The notes under the pieces: model-generated
Databases searched by the model: none
The model's input: the letters and a program-made list of their open reading frames with translations, nothing else
What the model was told of the DNA's origin: nothing
Part shown: positions 18,706-26,518 of the stretch, one piece after another
Layout: the number at the start of each line of letters is the position of its first letter
Position numbering within the stretch: the first letter of the stretch is position 1
Translations under genes and position numbers: made by a program
From: Candidatus Binataceae bacterium
Lineage (GTDB): Bacteria > Desulfobacterota > Binatia > Binatales > Binataceae
Direction of reading: 5' to 3'
NCBI GenBank assembly: GCA_035650475.1
Contig: DASRHP010000012.1
Location: 1 to 64,000 of the forward strand
Length of the DNA: 64,000 nucleotides

Positions 18706-19122
18706 TCACTCCGGCGGCGCGTCATTGAAGGACACCAGCTTCTCGTCTTTGTCGTAGCAGAAGGTTACGGTGTGTTTGGCATTCCTGGTGCCGGCTTCCA
18801 GCGGAGTAAATAAGACTTCTGCCAGGCCGAGTGTAACTACGTCTACCGCGCCCTCGCCGGCGGCTATGACCCCCTTACCGACGCCACCCGGACCACGGGT
18901 GTAGAGCTTGTAAACGTCGCAGGATTGGTCGCCGTTCTTTACGTTGGCGGTCGGCGCGCCGATGGCCTCTACAACTTGAACTCTACTTTCTCCGACTGCG
19001 AATTGGGACGTATCCACGGGCGTAGGCCTGGTTGCTTCCATGACTGGTGAACAGCCGGGGGAAACCAGAGAAGCTATAACGGTCAGTGCTGCGAAGAGGC
19101 ACCGCGTGTGCTTTCTTGCCAT
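18706..19122 (-). CDS. Small lipoprotein, BamE/SmpA-like fold possible
   Basis: 138 aa with an N-terminal signal: basic MARKHTR, hydrophobic stretch, then a lipobox-like SPGC with Cys at about residue 24. The mature part contains VGESRVQVVEAIGAPTANVKNGD, which resembles the small OmpA/BamE-type repeat found in many envelope lipoproteins, and CDVYKLYTRG. It ends with a strand containing HTVTFCYDKDEKLVSFN. It probably faces the periplasm. No operon partner is obvious. Confidence 0.65.
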   Translation of the reverse strand: MARKHTRCLFAALTVIASLVSPGCSPVMEATRPTPVDTSQFAVGESRVQVVEAIGAPTANVKNGDQSCDVYKLYTRGPGGVGKGVIAAGEGAVDVVTLGLAEVLFTPLEAGTRNAKHTVTFCYDKDEKLVSFNDAPPE

Positions 19123-19175
19123 AGCTTGGATGCTTGATGGGTCGGCGGACGAGGGCGGGACTGGTTGCGAGCGCC

Positions 19176-19514
19176 TTACAGGGCCAAGGAGTCAGGATCA
19201 GGCAAATCCGTCGCCCGCGGTTCGGCGAAACGGAAACCGCCCCACTTGATTTCGGCCATTGACATAGCGTGATACCAGGCTGAAATCGCTTCACCAATTT
19301 CATGTTTTTGAGGATGGGTGCGCGAATCGAAGAATTTGTATGCGCCGCAGGCCCGCCATGTGTTGGCCGGTCCGACTAAGGAAACATCTCCCTGTCTCCA
19401 CCCAGCGGCTTCCTTAAGAACCTCGGGATGGGCCAATTCAAGCAACTTCTCGACGCGAGCTCTCGCGCGGCGGGCCGCTTCGTAGGCGGCTTGATATTCT
19501 TCTCGTGGTGTCAT
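19176..19514 (-). CDS. Small hypothetical protein (112 aa)
   Basis: I do not recognise this protein. Its first 45 residues form an alanine/arginine-rich helix (REEYQAAYEAARRARARVEKLLEL), followed by a tryptophan-containing region (GPANTWRACGAYKFFDS) and AWYHAMSMAEIKWGG. It has no signal peptide or membrane segment. It lies 25 nt downstream of a GrlR-like gene in the same direction, so co-transcription is likely. The RBS is weak. Confidence 0.5.
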   Translation of the reverse strand: MTPREEYQAAYEAARRARARVEKLLELAHPEVLKEAAGWRQGDVSLVGPANTWRACGAYKFFDSRTHPQKHEIGEAISAWYHAMSMAEIKWGGFRFAEPRATDLPDPDSLAL

Positions 19515-19539
19515 GTCGTGGTTTAACTGGGGATTTGGG

Positions 19540-19866
19540 TCAGTCGGCGATCCTGGTGAGTGTTGCTCGGAAGCTGATGCCGGGTGCTTCAGCGGCCGTG
19601 CCCGTCATTTCTGCGGAATCGCCTTTGACGGTTCCTGCAAGGCTGATGTGCGCAGGATCCGCTCCGAAAACGGAAGCCAGACCCGGCATGTCGGTGTGCT
19701 TGTCCGTCGTCACCTGAGCGGTAACGCGGGTTCCGCTTTCAGCATAGGTGCCAATGTAAAAGTTGCGCGAATCACCGCCTCGGAGCTTGCTTCCCTGAAG
19801 CAAAACCACGCCGGCGCCGATGCCGAGTTGAGTGTGAAATTGGACCCTGTACAAACCATCTCTCAT
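19540..19866 (-). CDS. GrlR-family regulatory-like protein
   Basis: 108 aa, beta-rich, matching the GrlR (type III secretion negative regulator) family pattern: MRDGLYRVQFHTQLGIGAGVV, LRGGDSRNFYIGTY, then VTAQVTTDKHTDMPGL and ISLAGTVKGDSAEMTG. In enteropathogens GrlR blocks the activator GrlA, but homologues are widespread outside T3SS loci and their roles there are unknown; no T3SS gene is visible here. GGGGAG lies 8 nt before ATG 19866, favouring this start over the one at 19881. Confidence 0.7.
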   Translation of the reverse strand: MRDGLYRVQFHTQLGIGAGVVLLQGSKLRGGDSRNFYIGTYAESGTRVTAQVTTDKHTDMPGLASVFGADPAHISLAGTVKGDSAEMTGTAAEAPGISFRATLTRIAD

Positions 19867-19950
19867 TGTCTTTCTCCCCATTCGAGAATTTGATTTCCGA
19901 ACTTCGAATTGACATCCAGGACACGATCGTCAGACTGACCGTCCTTGCGC

Positions 19951-20343
19951 CTATCTTCCGAGATACCTCTTCCAGTCGACGGCCAGTTGGTCAGCCAACG
20001 CTCGCTCCGCTGCCTGGGCAGCCATGTGCTGCCCGTGGTACGGGGCGGATCGAAGCTCGCCGGGCTCGCCGTCCCCTTGATGAAGCAGATCGAAGGAGTC
20101 CACCTGGGCAGCGGTCACGCCCATGCTCCGGCAGAGCAAGGCTTCCACGAGTTCGTGAACAAACATGAGCATGCCGTAACGCGGATCCTCCTCGCCCACT
20201 TCGCGACTTATTCGGACTTCCAAGGTGTTGTCCGCCCACAGCCAGTCCCCCTCGGTGTCGTAGCGCTGCTCGCGCTGTGGCAGCACGTGCAGCCGTACAA
20301 CGAGATCGTCTGGAATGGTCTGAAAGGAATCCGGTCTTTTCAT
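19951..20343 (-). CDS. Hypothetical protein with HExxE motif
   Basis: 130 aa. The core FVHELVEALLCRSMGVTAAQ carries H-E-x-x-E rather than HExxH, with a further YHGQHMAAQAAE helix downstream. The N-terminal half has DLVVRLHVLPQREQRYDTEGDW and LEVRISREVGEEDPRYGM. The arrangement of strand, helix with HE, then a second histidine-rich helix resembles compact zincins, but without the canonical motif metal binding is only a possibility. ATG 20343 (MKRPDSF) is chosen over the upstream ATG at 20367 because AAGGGC precedes it. Confidence 0.5.
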   Translation of the reverse strand: MKRPDSFQTIPDDLVVRLHVLPQREQRYDTEGDWLWADNTLEVRISREVGEEDPRYGMLMFVHELVEALLCRSMGVTAAQVDSFDLLHQGDGEPGELRSAPYHGQHMAAQAAERALADQLAVDWKRYLGR

Positions 20344-20379
20344 GGTCAGCCCTTGGGCGCTCAACAAAGATCAGGAGCC

Positions 20380-20691
20380 TCAGTTATCGGCGCCGTCATC
20401 TTCGCCAAATATTGGTGCGCTTGGAGCCGAGGGGATCGTCGAGTTGATGAACGTCGGAGGCTCCCCGGGGGTGATAGCGGTGTAACCGCCGTTTAAGTTG
20501 CGGTTTATAAAGGTGGGCGGCTCGCCGGGCGTAATCTCGGTGTAGCCGCCGTTGTAAGTGGGGTTCACAAAAGTTGGAGGCTCCCCAGGTGTGATGATTG
20601 TGTAACCGCTTTCCTGACCCAGGTATTGGGCGCTAGCCAGCGTTGGCGCCGCCAGAACCGTGGCAGCGAGCAGCAGCAGCATCGTTTTCAT
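20380..20691 (-). CDS. Secreted protein with three TPGEPPTF repeats
   Basis: 103 aa from ATG 20691. A clear Sec signal peptide (KTMLLLLAATVLAAPTLASA, cleavage after ASA) is followed by three copies of a 20-residue repeat of the form GGYTxITPGEPPTFINxxxN. The third copy is followed by a short acidic tail. I do not recognise the family. The proline-rich aromatic repeat suggests an extended surface or matrix-like peptide. ATGs at 20703 and 20715 are alternative starts; GGGGCG precedes 20691 closely. Confidence 0.6.
   Translation of the reverse strand: MKTMLLLLAATVLAAPTLASAQYLGQESGYTIITPGEPPTFVNPTYNGGYTEITPGEPPTFINRNLNGGYTAITPGEPPTFINSTIPSAPSAPIFGEDDGADN
20450..20610 (-). repeat. 60-bp tandem repeat inside a coding sequence
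   Basis: The sequence repeats with an exact 60-base period: GGAGGCTCCCCGGG near 20457, GGCGGCTCGCCGGG near 20517 and GGAGGCTCCCCAGG near 20577, each followed by a GTGTA-CCGC block. It encodes the TPGEPPTF repeats of the overlapping gene. The copies have diverged mostly at third positions, which argues for selection on the peptide. Confidence 0.85.
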
Positions 20692-20833
20692 GTTCGCCCC
20701 CATTTCTCGATTCACATCTTACGTGGTCGGCTGGGCGGCGCAATATGGAATCAACACTATTGTATGGCCAGATAACATTCATCTCGTAAGAGAATTTGCG
20801 GCCGGTAAGAGCATTTGATACGATTGCCTGCGA

Positions 20834-21529
20834 ATGACCGTTTCACGAAAATCGAAAGCGGCGAAGGACGTCACAGCTACCGAACGCCCCGAAGCCATGA
20901 AGAAGGAGCGAATCCTGCCGTGGCTTGTGGACCTCTCGCGCGTCAATGCTGGTTCACTAGCCAAGGGCCGCCCCGGCGACCTGCCAAACCTGATTTACGA
21001 ATTACGGCAGTGGCTCGATCTCGAACCCGACGAACCGCTCAACGCGGAAGTACGGGGCTTGGAGAAGGCCCCTGCTCGACTTCAGGCCATCATTGATAGA
21101 GTGGCTGCGTTGCTTGGCGCGGTTGCGGATCGGAAGTGTTTCCGGGCCGATTATTCGGGCGGCAACATCGTTCTCGATGCGGGGAAACTCGGCTCCGAGG
21201 GCGGAAGAGCTTTGAGCTATCGCGACGCGAATCTAGAGGACGCCGTTCTACGCGTGGCGCTGGACGACCTCTACGAGGATGTTGAGGCTGCTCTCAGAAT
21301 CCAGCGGTGTGAGGAGCCCGAGTGCTTGAGGGTATTTTTGGCGAAACGGAAGAACCAGAAATATTGCGGCCATCGCTGCGCTAACAAGATGGCGAGCCGA
21401 GTTTACCGAAAGACGCATGGGAAGGAACGCGCTGAGCGTGAGCGGGCGCGGTATGAACGTCAGGTCAGAGGGCGCACTGCTCCAAATGTTAAGGTTGCGC
21501 GCCGGCCTCGCACGGAAACCGGATCGTAA
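20834..21529 (+). CDS. CGNR-like zinc-finger protein
   Basis: 231 aa. The N-terminal 150 residues are a helical domain (LVDLSRVNAGSLAKGR, PDEPLNAEVRGLEKA). Near residue 160 comes RCEEPECLRVFLAKRKNQKYCGHRCANKMASRVYRK, a C-x4-C...C-x3-C treble-clef layout ending in the N-x5-YR pattern of CGNR zinc fingers. Such proteins are probable DNA-binding regulators. The C-terminal 40 residues are very basic. It is transcribed away from the neighbouring secreted-repeat gene, with a 130-bp divergent promoter space. Confidence 0.65.
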   Translation: MTVSRKSKAAKDVTATERPEAMKKERILPWLVDLSRVNAGSLAKGRPGDLPNLIYELRQWLDLEPDEPLNAEVRGLEKAPARLQAIIDRVAALLGAVADRKCFRADYSGGNIVLDAGKLGSEGGRALSYRDANLEDAVLRVALDDLYEDVEAALRIQRCEEPECLRVFLAKRKNQKYCGHRCANKMASRVYRKTHGKERAERERARYERQVRGRTAPNVKVARRPRTETGS

Positions 21530-21689
21530 CTGGTTCATTCACGCGACGAACCAGCCCGAGCCAATCCGGGTGAATTGTATTTTGCGCGACTCACCGCCTA
21601 GCAGCTGGTCCGCGAAAGAACACAACGCAAATGCGGAGACTTTACTCAACCGTGGTGCGGCGCAGACATCTTAGTATGTCATTGGCATC

Positions 21690-21899
21690 TCAGCGCGCTC
21701 CCACTGGTAACCAGACGCCATCCCAAGACTTCCACTTGAGATCACGCCATCGTGAACGCACTGCTCGAAAGGATGATCCGGCAGCCCAATATAGCCGGTG
21801 TTCCTTCCGCCCTACCATAACCGCAACCGCCGGGTCGATCTCAAACTTTTCGTCTATGAACTGGCCGTAGCTGATGAAACTTATCTTCCGCAATTCCAT
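21690..21899 (-). pseudogene. Possible fragment of a RecF/OLD-like ATPase N-terminus
   Basis: The - strand frame starts MELRKISFISYGQFIDEKFE then IDPAVAVMVGR, which looks like the first two strands of an SMC/RecF/OLD-type ATPase up to the Walker A position. The expected GxxxxGK is missing and the next 40 residues look unrelated. AAGGAG lies 9 nt before ATG 21899. I read it as a decayed remnant; a short genuine protein cannot be excluded. Confidence 0.4.
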
Positions 21900-22283
21900 C
21901 GCATCCTCTCCTTAGCGATTATCCCGGAAAGACTAGTGCACCACGGCTTCTGTTCACGCCGGCTGCGCTGTGAAACGCTCGCTCGGGCTTCGCAAGCTGC
22001 GCCGCTCGCGCCCATCCCGTAACCTCGCCTGACTCGGCCCGCGTCTCCGCTTCGCCGCCCCTCTCAGTGGTGGCGCTTGCTCCGTTAGCACGTCCGCGCC
22101 ATCGGCTCTCACCGACCACTTCGTTTGTCACGTCCGTGCAGCGCTCCGCTGCGCGCATCTAGAAATCCGCGTGCGGCTCTCCAGTTCGGGGTGAGAGAGC
22201 CGCCTGAAAAATGGCGCGGGGACGAAAGCAGACAGCGCCCTGCCGCTTACGCGGAAGCGGGCGAAGCCAAAGGAGGACCAACG
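21900..22283. other. Intergenic region without a convincing gene
   Basis: About 380 bases between the ATPase fragment and the zinc-protein gene. I see no coding signal in any frame and no clear hairpin with a T-run. The RBS of the next gene (AAAGGAGG) is at its right edge. Confidence 0.4.
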
Positions 22284-22493
22284 ATGCGACGCAGGTTCAA
22301 ATGCGATCCCAAGTGGATCACCGCCAGGTATCCGGCCAAATGCGCCAAGCCCGGCTGTGACGTGCCGATAACTCCGGGCGAACGCGCGTTCTACTACCCC
22401 GAAGATCGAACCCTATTCGGTTCCCGATGCGGCCACGGCGAGGACGCGGCGCGCGCCTTCGCCGCCGATCGGATCGACGAAGACGGCTACTGA
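22284..22493 (+). CDS. Small putative zinc-binding protein preceding ardC
   Basis: 69 aa. The core YPAKCAKPGCDVPITPGERA and a later GSRCGHGEDAAR provide cysteines in a C-x4-C...C-x-H-like arrangement, consistent with a minimal zinc ribbon. AAAGGAGG sits 7 nt upstream of ATG 22284, a very strong RBS. It lies 18 nt before the ArdC-like gene and is likely co-transcribed with it. Small proteins of this kind occur next to ArdC genes on conjugative elements; the function is unknown. Confidence 0.62.
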   Translation: MRRRFKCDPKWITARYPAKCAKPGCDVPITPGERAFYYPEDRTLFGSRCGHGEDAARAFAADRIDEDGY

Positions 22494-22511
22494 GCGAGGA
22501 GGCATGGGACG

Positions 22512-23387
22512 ATGGACGTTTACGCAATCGTGACGGAGAAGGTCATCAACCTGCTGGAAAGCGGCGTGGTGCCGTGGCGCCGGCCGTGGACCTCGACGGG
22601 ATTGCCGCGCAATCTGATCACCAAGAAGCCGTATCTAGGCATCAACCACTTTTTGCTTTCGGCGTCGAAATTCGTATCGCCCTTCTGGCTGACGATGCGC
22701 CAGGCAAACCAGCTTGGCGGATCAATCCGGAAAGGCGAGGAGAGCACGATTGTGACTTTCTGGAAGGTCGACGACACCGAGCAGAGCAGCGAAGAGATCG
22801 ACTCAGAGGAGAGCGAGCACAAAAACAACCGGCGATTTCTGCTCAGGTACTACCGGATCTTCAATCTGGAACAATGCGAAATGCCGTCCGCGATCCTTGA
22901 GAAGCTCCCGAAGATCGAGACGCATCACCACGAACCGATTACCGCGTGTGCGGAGATCATCGGCTGCATGCCGAACGCGCCGGAAATCGTGCATGCCGGG
23001 TCGAAGGCCTTTTACAGTCCGGTTACCGATCGCGTGACGCTGCCGCCGCTGGAGCTTTTCACTTCCGCCGAGGAATATTACGCGACCGCTTTTCATGAAC
23101 TGATCCACAGCGTCGGCCACGAGACGCGGCTTGCGCGCGAATCGATCCTCGAAGTCGCGCCGTTTGGCTCGCCCGTCTATTCCACAGAAGAACTGGTCGC
23201 CGAAATGGGAGCAGCATATCTTTGCGCCGAATCGGGAATCTCGCCCGGCGTCATCGAGAATCAAGCGGCGTACGTCGCCGGGTGCCTCAAGAAGCTTCGC
23301 GATGATCGCCGGCTCGTCGTTCGCGCCGCCGCGCAAGCGCAGAAAGCGGCCGACTACATTTTGGGCAGGTTCCCGATCCCTGCCTGA
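22512..23387 (+). CDS. ardC: ArdC-like antirestriction protein (ssDNA-binding plus zincin domains)
   Basis: 291 aa. The N-terminal ArdC_N/DUF1738 domain (about residues 1-130) has INLLESGVVPWRRPW, KPYLGINHFLL and YYRIFNLEQC. The C-terminal metallopeptidase-like domain (about 150-285) has AFHELIHSVGH (HExxH) and EELVAEMGAAYLC, supplying the third ligand region. ArdC proteins bind single-stranded DNA and protect incoming element DNA from restriction in the recipient. In this island it accompanies a complete type I system. It lies 18 nt after the small zinc-protein gene. Confidence 0.85.
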   Translation: MDVYAIVTEKVINLLESGVVPWRRPWTSTGLPRNLITKKPYLGINHFLLSASKFVSPFWLTMRQANQLGGSIRKGEESTIVTFWKVDDTEQSSEEIDSEESEHKNNRRFLLRYYRIFNLEQCEMPSAILEKLPKIETHHHEPITACAEIIGCMPNAPEIVHAGSKAFYSPVTDRVTLPPLELFTSAEEYYATAFHELIHSVGHETRLARESILEVAPFGSPVYSTEELVAEMGAAYLCAESGISPGVIENQAAYVAGCLKKLRDDRRLVVRAAAQAQKAADYILGRFPIPA

Positions 23388-23781
23388 AGTTTTCGGCGTC
23401 GCTCGGCTGAGGACCGAGCGACGCCGCCCAGTGCTCAGACGCTAAAAATGAGCGTCGCGCAATAAATCCGAGAATTGCGCACTTAACCGCCTTGCAACCA
23501 TAAATCATTTTCGCCTTGACCCGTTGCGTTTTTCTGTTCATGGACGCCGGATGGTTCTAAAATGTGCCGCACCGTACGAAGTGAGTGACGGATTGTTAGG
23601 ACGGTGCGTTCGACAGTTGCGATGCATCGCGCAATCGAAAGTTTGGCTCCTCATTTCCGCTCGCCAAGCGGGCGGAGTTGTTGTTCTTTGAACCTTCAAT
23701 CGGTCGCTGGCGGTCCGCGGCGCGTCCGGGAGCAAGCGGCCGGCACTCGACGATCAATCGCAACCGACCCAGGGGTGTGAT
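23388..23781. other. Intergenic region with several inverted repeats
   Basis: About 394 bases without a convincing gene. It holds a perfect 12-bp hairpin at 23395-23425, a 6-bp hairpin GACGCT/AGCGTC at 23438-23456, and 8-bp arms CGCACCGT (23568-23575) and ACGGTGCG (23601-23608). The first may end ardC transcription. The density of repeats between ardC and the excisionase-like gene could also mark a replication or transfer region, which I cannot show. Confidence 0.4.
23395..23425 (+). terminator. Strong hairpin just after ardC
   Basis: GGCGTCGCTCGG and CCGAGCGACGCC form a perfect 12-bp stem with a 7-base loop, 7 nt after the ardC stop codon. There is no T-run after it, so it may work as a Rho-influenced terminator or mRNA-stabilising stem rather than a classical intrinsic terminator. 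Confidence 0.5.
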
Positions 23782-24231
23782 ATGCGGCGCACGAAGAACG
23801 TCAGTGTACCGCGCAGGTCGGGTGTGGCGGGACTATATGCAGTCCCTTTGCTGTTGGAGGTGGCGGCGGATTCCGGCGATGCCGGGATACTCGACGGGCG
23901 GACCACGCAAGTTCTGGCTGGCCCCGTAGCGCAAGGAGCGCATGGGCCAGTCGTCAAACTGCCAATTTCGACGATCGTGCCGAGGCCAGATCAGTCCTCG
24001 CGTTCGGACCGCGAAGGATCCGCTGAGAACGGTAGCGTCCCGTTCGACATCGACGACATCATGACGGTCGATGAGATCGCGGCCGTGCTGCACGTGCCAC
24101 GGCGCTGGATCATTCGCCGCGCGCGGAAGTTGCCGTTCGTCAGGCAAATGTCGCGAAAAAAGTACGCGTGCTCCCGCATTCGCCTGCGCCAATGGCTCGC
24201 GAGCCGACCCGGTTCGCCGAATGGCTTTTGA
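23782..24231 (+). CDS. Excisionase-like HTH DNA-binding protein
   Basis: 149 aa. The last 60 residues form a winged-helix of the excisionase/MerR_17 type: DIMTVDEIAAVLHVPRRWII, then RRARKLPFVRQMS, basic wing KKYACSRIRLRQWLASR. The first 85 residues are low in recognisable features. The position 160 bases before a tyrosine integrase gene in the same orientation fits a recombination directionality factor. AGGGG precedes ATG 23782; translation from ATG 24061 would give just the HTH domain. Confidence 0.65.
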   Translation: MRRTKNVSVPRRSGVAGLYAVPLLLEVAADSGDAGILDGRTTQVLAGPVAQGAHGPVVKLPISTIVPRPDQSSRSDREGSAENGSVPFDIDDIMTVDEIAAVLHVPRRWIIRRARKLPFVRQMSRKKYACSRIRLRQWLASRPGSPNGF

Positions 24232-24394
24232 GCAAAAGCCGCGGCACCGTCGGTGTCGCGGATAGGAAGGCCAGCCGGACGGCACCACCAGTTTTGTGTC
24301 GCACGCCACCACAAGGTGCGGTTGGGCAAATAGTTTGCAAGACGGATTGATCCGCAAAGCGACGCAACACTAGCCTGATCTCGGAGCTACGAGA

Positions 24395-25555
24395 TTGGGC
24401 GAGCGGACTACGCAGAAAAAGACGCGGGGACTTGGGCTCGTTTACCAGCCCAAGTACGTCGACCCTGAGACTGGCAAGCGCAAGACGGCTGCCACCTGGT
24501 GGATTCAGTTTTACGTGCGAGGCGTTCGCTACCGCGAATCATCCCGCTCGACCAACCGCGCCGACGCCGTCCGATTGCTGAAGCATCGCCTTTCGGAAGC
24601 TGCGGCCGGCAAGCCGGTCGGCATCGAGGTCGAGCGGACGACCTTCGAGGACCTGGTCCGAATCCTGCTGGACGATTATCGAGCGAACGAACGCCGGAGT
24701 CTTCGGCGAGTGATGGGCGGCGTCAAGCACCTCCGTGAATTCTTCGGCGAGTATCGCGCGATCGATATCACGGAGGATCGAATCAACGCGTACATCGTGC
24801 ATCGCAAGGAGCAGGGTGCTGCGAACGCCACGATCAATCGCGAGCTCGCGGCGCTCAAACGCGCGTTCCGGTTGGCTGGCCGAAAGGCCGGAACGCCGCC
24901 GCGATTTCAGATGCTACGAGAGAACAACACGCGGAAGGGGTTCTTCGAAGCCGAGCAATTCCACGCCGTACTGAAACACCTGCCGGATGAGCTGAAGCCG
25001 GTCTTCCAGGTGGCATACATAACCGGCTGGCGCGTGCCGTCAGAGATTTTGACGCGGCGCTGGCAGCATGTGGATTTCGAGAGTAACTGGCTCCGCCTGG
25101 AACCGGGGGAGACGAAGAACGAGGAAGGCCGGATGTTCCCGCTGATTCCGGAGCTTCGGGAGATCCTGGCGGCACAAAGGGAGCGGACGCGGCAGCTGGA
25201 ACTCGCGACTGGCCGCGTCATTCCGTGGGTATTCCATCGCGATGGCAAGCCGATCAAGGACTACTATACGGCCTGGGACAAGGCCTGTCGGCTTGCGGGC
25301 TATCCCGACCGCGTGGCGCACGATTTGCGACGGACAGCCGTCCGAAATCTCGAGCGCGCTGGAGTATCCCGCTCAGCTGCGATGAAGGTGACCGGCCATA
25401 AGACCGAATCGATCTATCGCCGATACGCGATCGTCGACGAAGCCATGTTGCGCGAGAGCGCGGAGAAGCTCGCGGCCTTTCATTCCTTTCAAGGGCAACG
25501 CGCTCTCAAGATAGTTCCGCTTCGTCGCGGCACGGAAGCGCCAGAAAAACCCTAA
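24395..25555 (+). CDS. int: Tyrosine recombinase/integrase
   Basis: 386 aa. An N-terminal arm-binding region is followed by a SAM-like core-binding domain (about residues 75-165) and a catalytic domain (about 180-365). Catalytic residues visible are R in TGWRVPSE (about 212), HDLRR (about 309-313), GHKTESIYRRY (H about 333, nucleophile Tyr about 341). The start is TTG at 24395, with GGAG 8 nt upstream. It probably integrates the island into the tRNA-Leu gene at 27,297, about 1.7 kb downstream. The core looks intact. Confidence 0.92.
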   Translation: MGERTTQKKTRGLGLVYQPKYVDPETGKRKTAATWWIQFYVRGVRYRESSRSTNRADAVRLLKHRLSEAAAGKPVGIEVERTTFEDLVRILLDDYRANERRSLRRVMGGVKHLREFFGEYRAIDITEDRINAYIVHRKEQGAANATINRELAALKRAFRLAGRKAGTPPRFQMLRENNTRKGFFEAEQFHAVLKHLPDELKPVFQVAYITGWRVPSEILTRRWQHVDFESNWLRLEPGETKNEEGRMFPLIPELREILAAQRERTRQLELATGRVIPWVFHRDGKPIKDYYTAWDKACRLAGYPDRVAHDLRRTAVRNLERAGVSRSAAMKVTGHKTESIYRRYAIVDEAMLRESAEKLAAFHSFQGQRALKIVPLRRGTEAPEKP

Positions 25556-25678
25556 AAGCACCTGGTACTTGCGACGATCCAAATAGATCCGAGTTAAACA
25601 AAGCCACCACTCTCGGCCCCGACCGGTAGCTGTGATCTTCGCGCTGCTCGCGTCATTGGAGGTGAGATCTCCATCCGA

Positions 25679-26518
25679 TTAACGGACGCTGTCTAAAACC
25701 TGGCGCGACAAACTTTTGTTGATCTCCCAGAACAAGCTGGCATCGCCCGCGGAGAGTGTGACTCTATGCGACAGCTCTTTGTATGGATGCACATAGTTTC
25801 GATAGTCGCGGAGAACCACGCTTACATCACGGGCCGCCATGGAGATCCATCTAAGCTCATGGGCCACGTCGATGTAGTCTGCTAGCGTCCAGTCTTTAAG
25901 CTGTAGGGTCTTCCCACTCTTACGGTCTTTCGGCGCGGCCTTTGCTTTAATGATCGCAGACTTGTCCACTTCGCGATTCACGCGTGCTAGCAACAGAGCT
26001 TCCAGCAGTCCACCCATCATCACAGTCGCTGCCAGCGGAGCATTCGCTTTAATACATACCACACACTCTTCCCACCGGCGGGCGAGAATCTGCTGCATTT
26101 GTGCATCAGCGATTAGCGACGCGAACGGAGGAGACGAATCCGAAGTCGTACCGCCTCGCTTCGGCCTCTGAGCAACCACCTCGGATCGGAGGTTAACGAG
26201 CAATTTAACGAGCGTTTTGGCCGCAGACAAGTACAGAGACCGAGTCGAATTGCGTGCGCTCCATGACAGTATTTCGCTGTAGGCGGTATCGACCTCAGAC
26301 AGGTCGGCGTCGCTGAGCCTCTGATTCGCAACTGGCTTGTGGTTGTTGAACCAGGCGAGCGCAGTCGCCTTGATTTGATCCCGCTCTCCCTTCGCGCGGA
26401 CTTGCCGCGACTTATCCTTGTTCAGGAATCTGCGGAGTCGTTCAGCTTCTTCAATCGCGGAATCGAGTGCGGCAGCGGCTTCGTTCATCGTGCCGAACAT
26501 TCGAGCGATGACAGTCAA
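25679..26518 (-). CDS. HEPN-like protein of the integrase-proximal gene pair
   Basis: 279 aa, mainly alpha-helical. The N-terminal part is coiled-coil-like (NEAAAALDSAIEEAERLRRF). The C-terminal domain (about residues 150-275) contains ECVVCIKANAPLAATVMMGG, LLEALLLARV and then VVLRDYRNYVHPYKEL. RDYRNYVH fits a HEPN/DUF4145-type R-x6-H (or RN-x2-H) signature. Its start overlaps the stop of the upstream gene by 4 nt (ATGA), so the two are coupled. A toxin or effector role is plausible from context only. Confidence 0.55.
   Translation of the reverse strand: MTVIARMFGTMNEAAAALDSAIEEAERLRRFLNKDKSRQVRAKGERDQIKATALAWFNNHKPVANQRLSDADLSEVDTAYSEILSWSARNSTRSLYLSAAKTLVKLLVNLRSEVVAQRPKRGGTTSDSSPPFASLIADAQMQQILARRWEECVVCIKANAPLAATVMMGGLLEALLLARVNREVDKSAIIKAKAAPKDRKSGKTLQLKDWTLADYIDVAHELRWISMAARDVSVVLRDYRNYVHPYKELSHRVTLSAGDASLFWEINKSLSRQVLDSVR

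Noticed and set aside
19540..19866. Type III secretion locus indicated by the GrlR-like gene
   Set aside because: No secretion apparatus, chaperone or effector genes are nearby, and GrlR-like proteins are common outside T3SS loci.
20450..20610. CRISPR-like array
   Set aside because: The 60-bp periodic repeat is entirely coding, has no constant-repeat/variable-spacer pattern, and there are no cas genes nearby.
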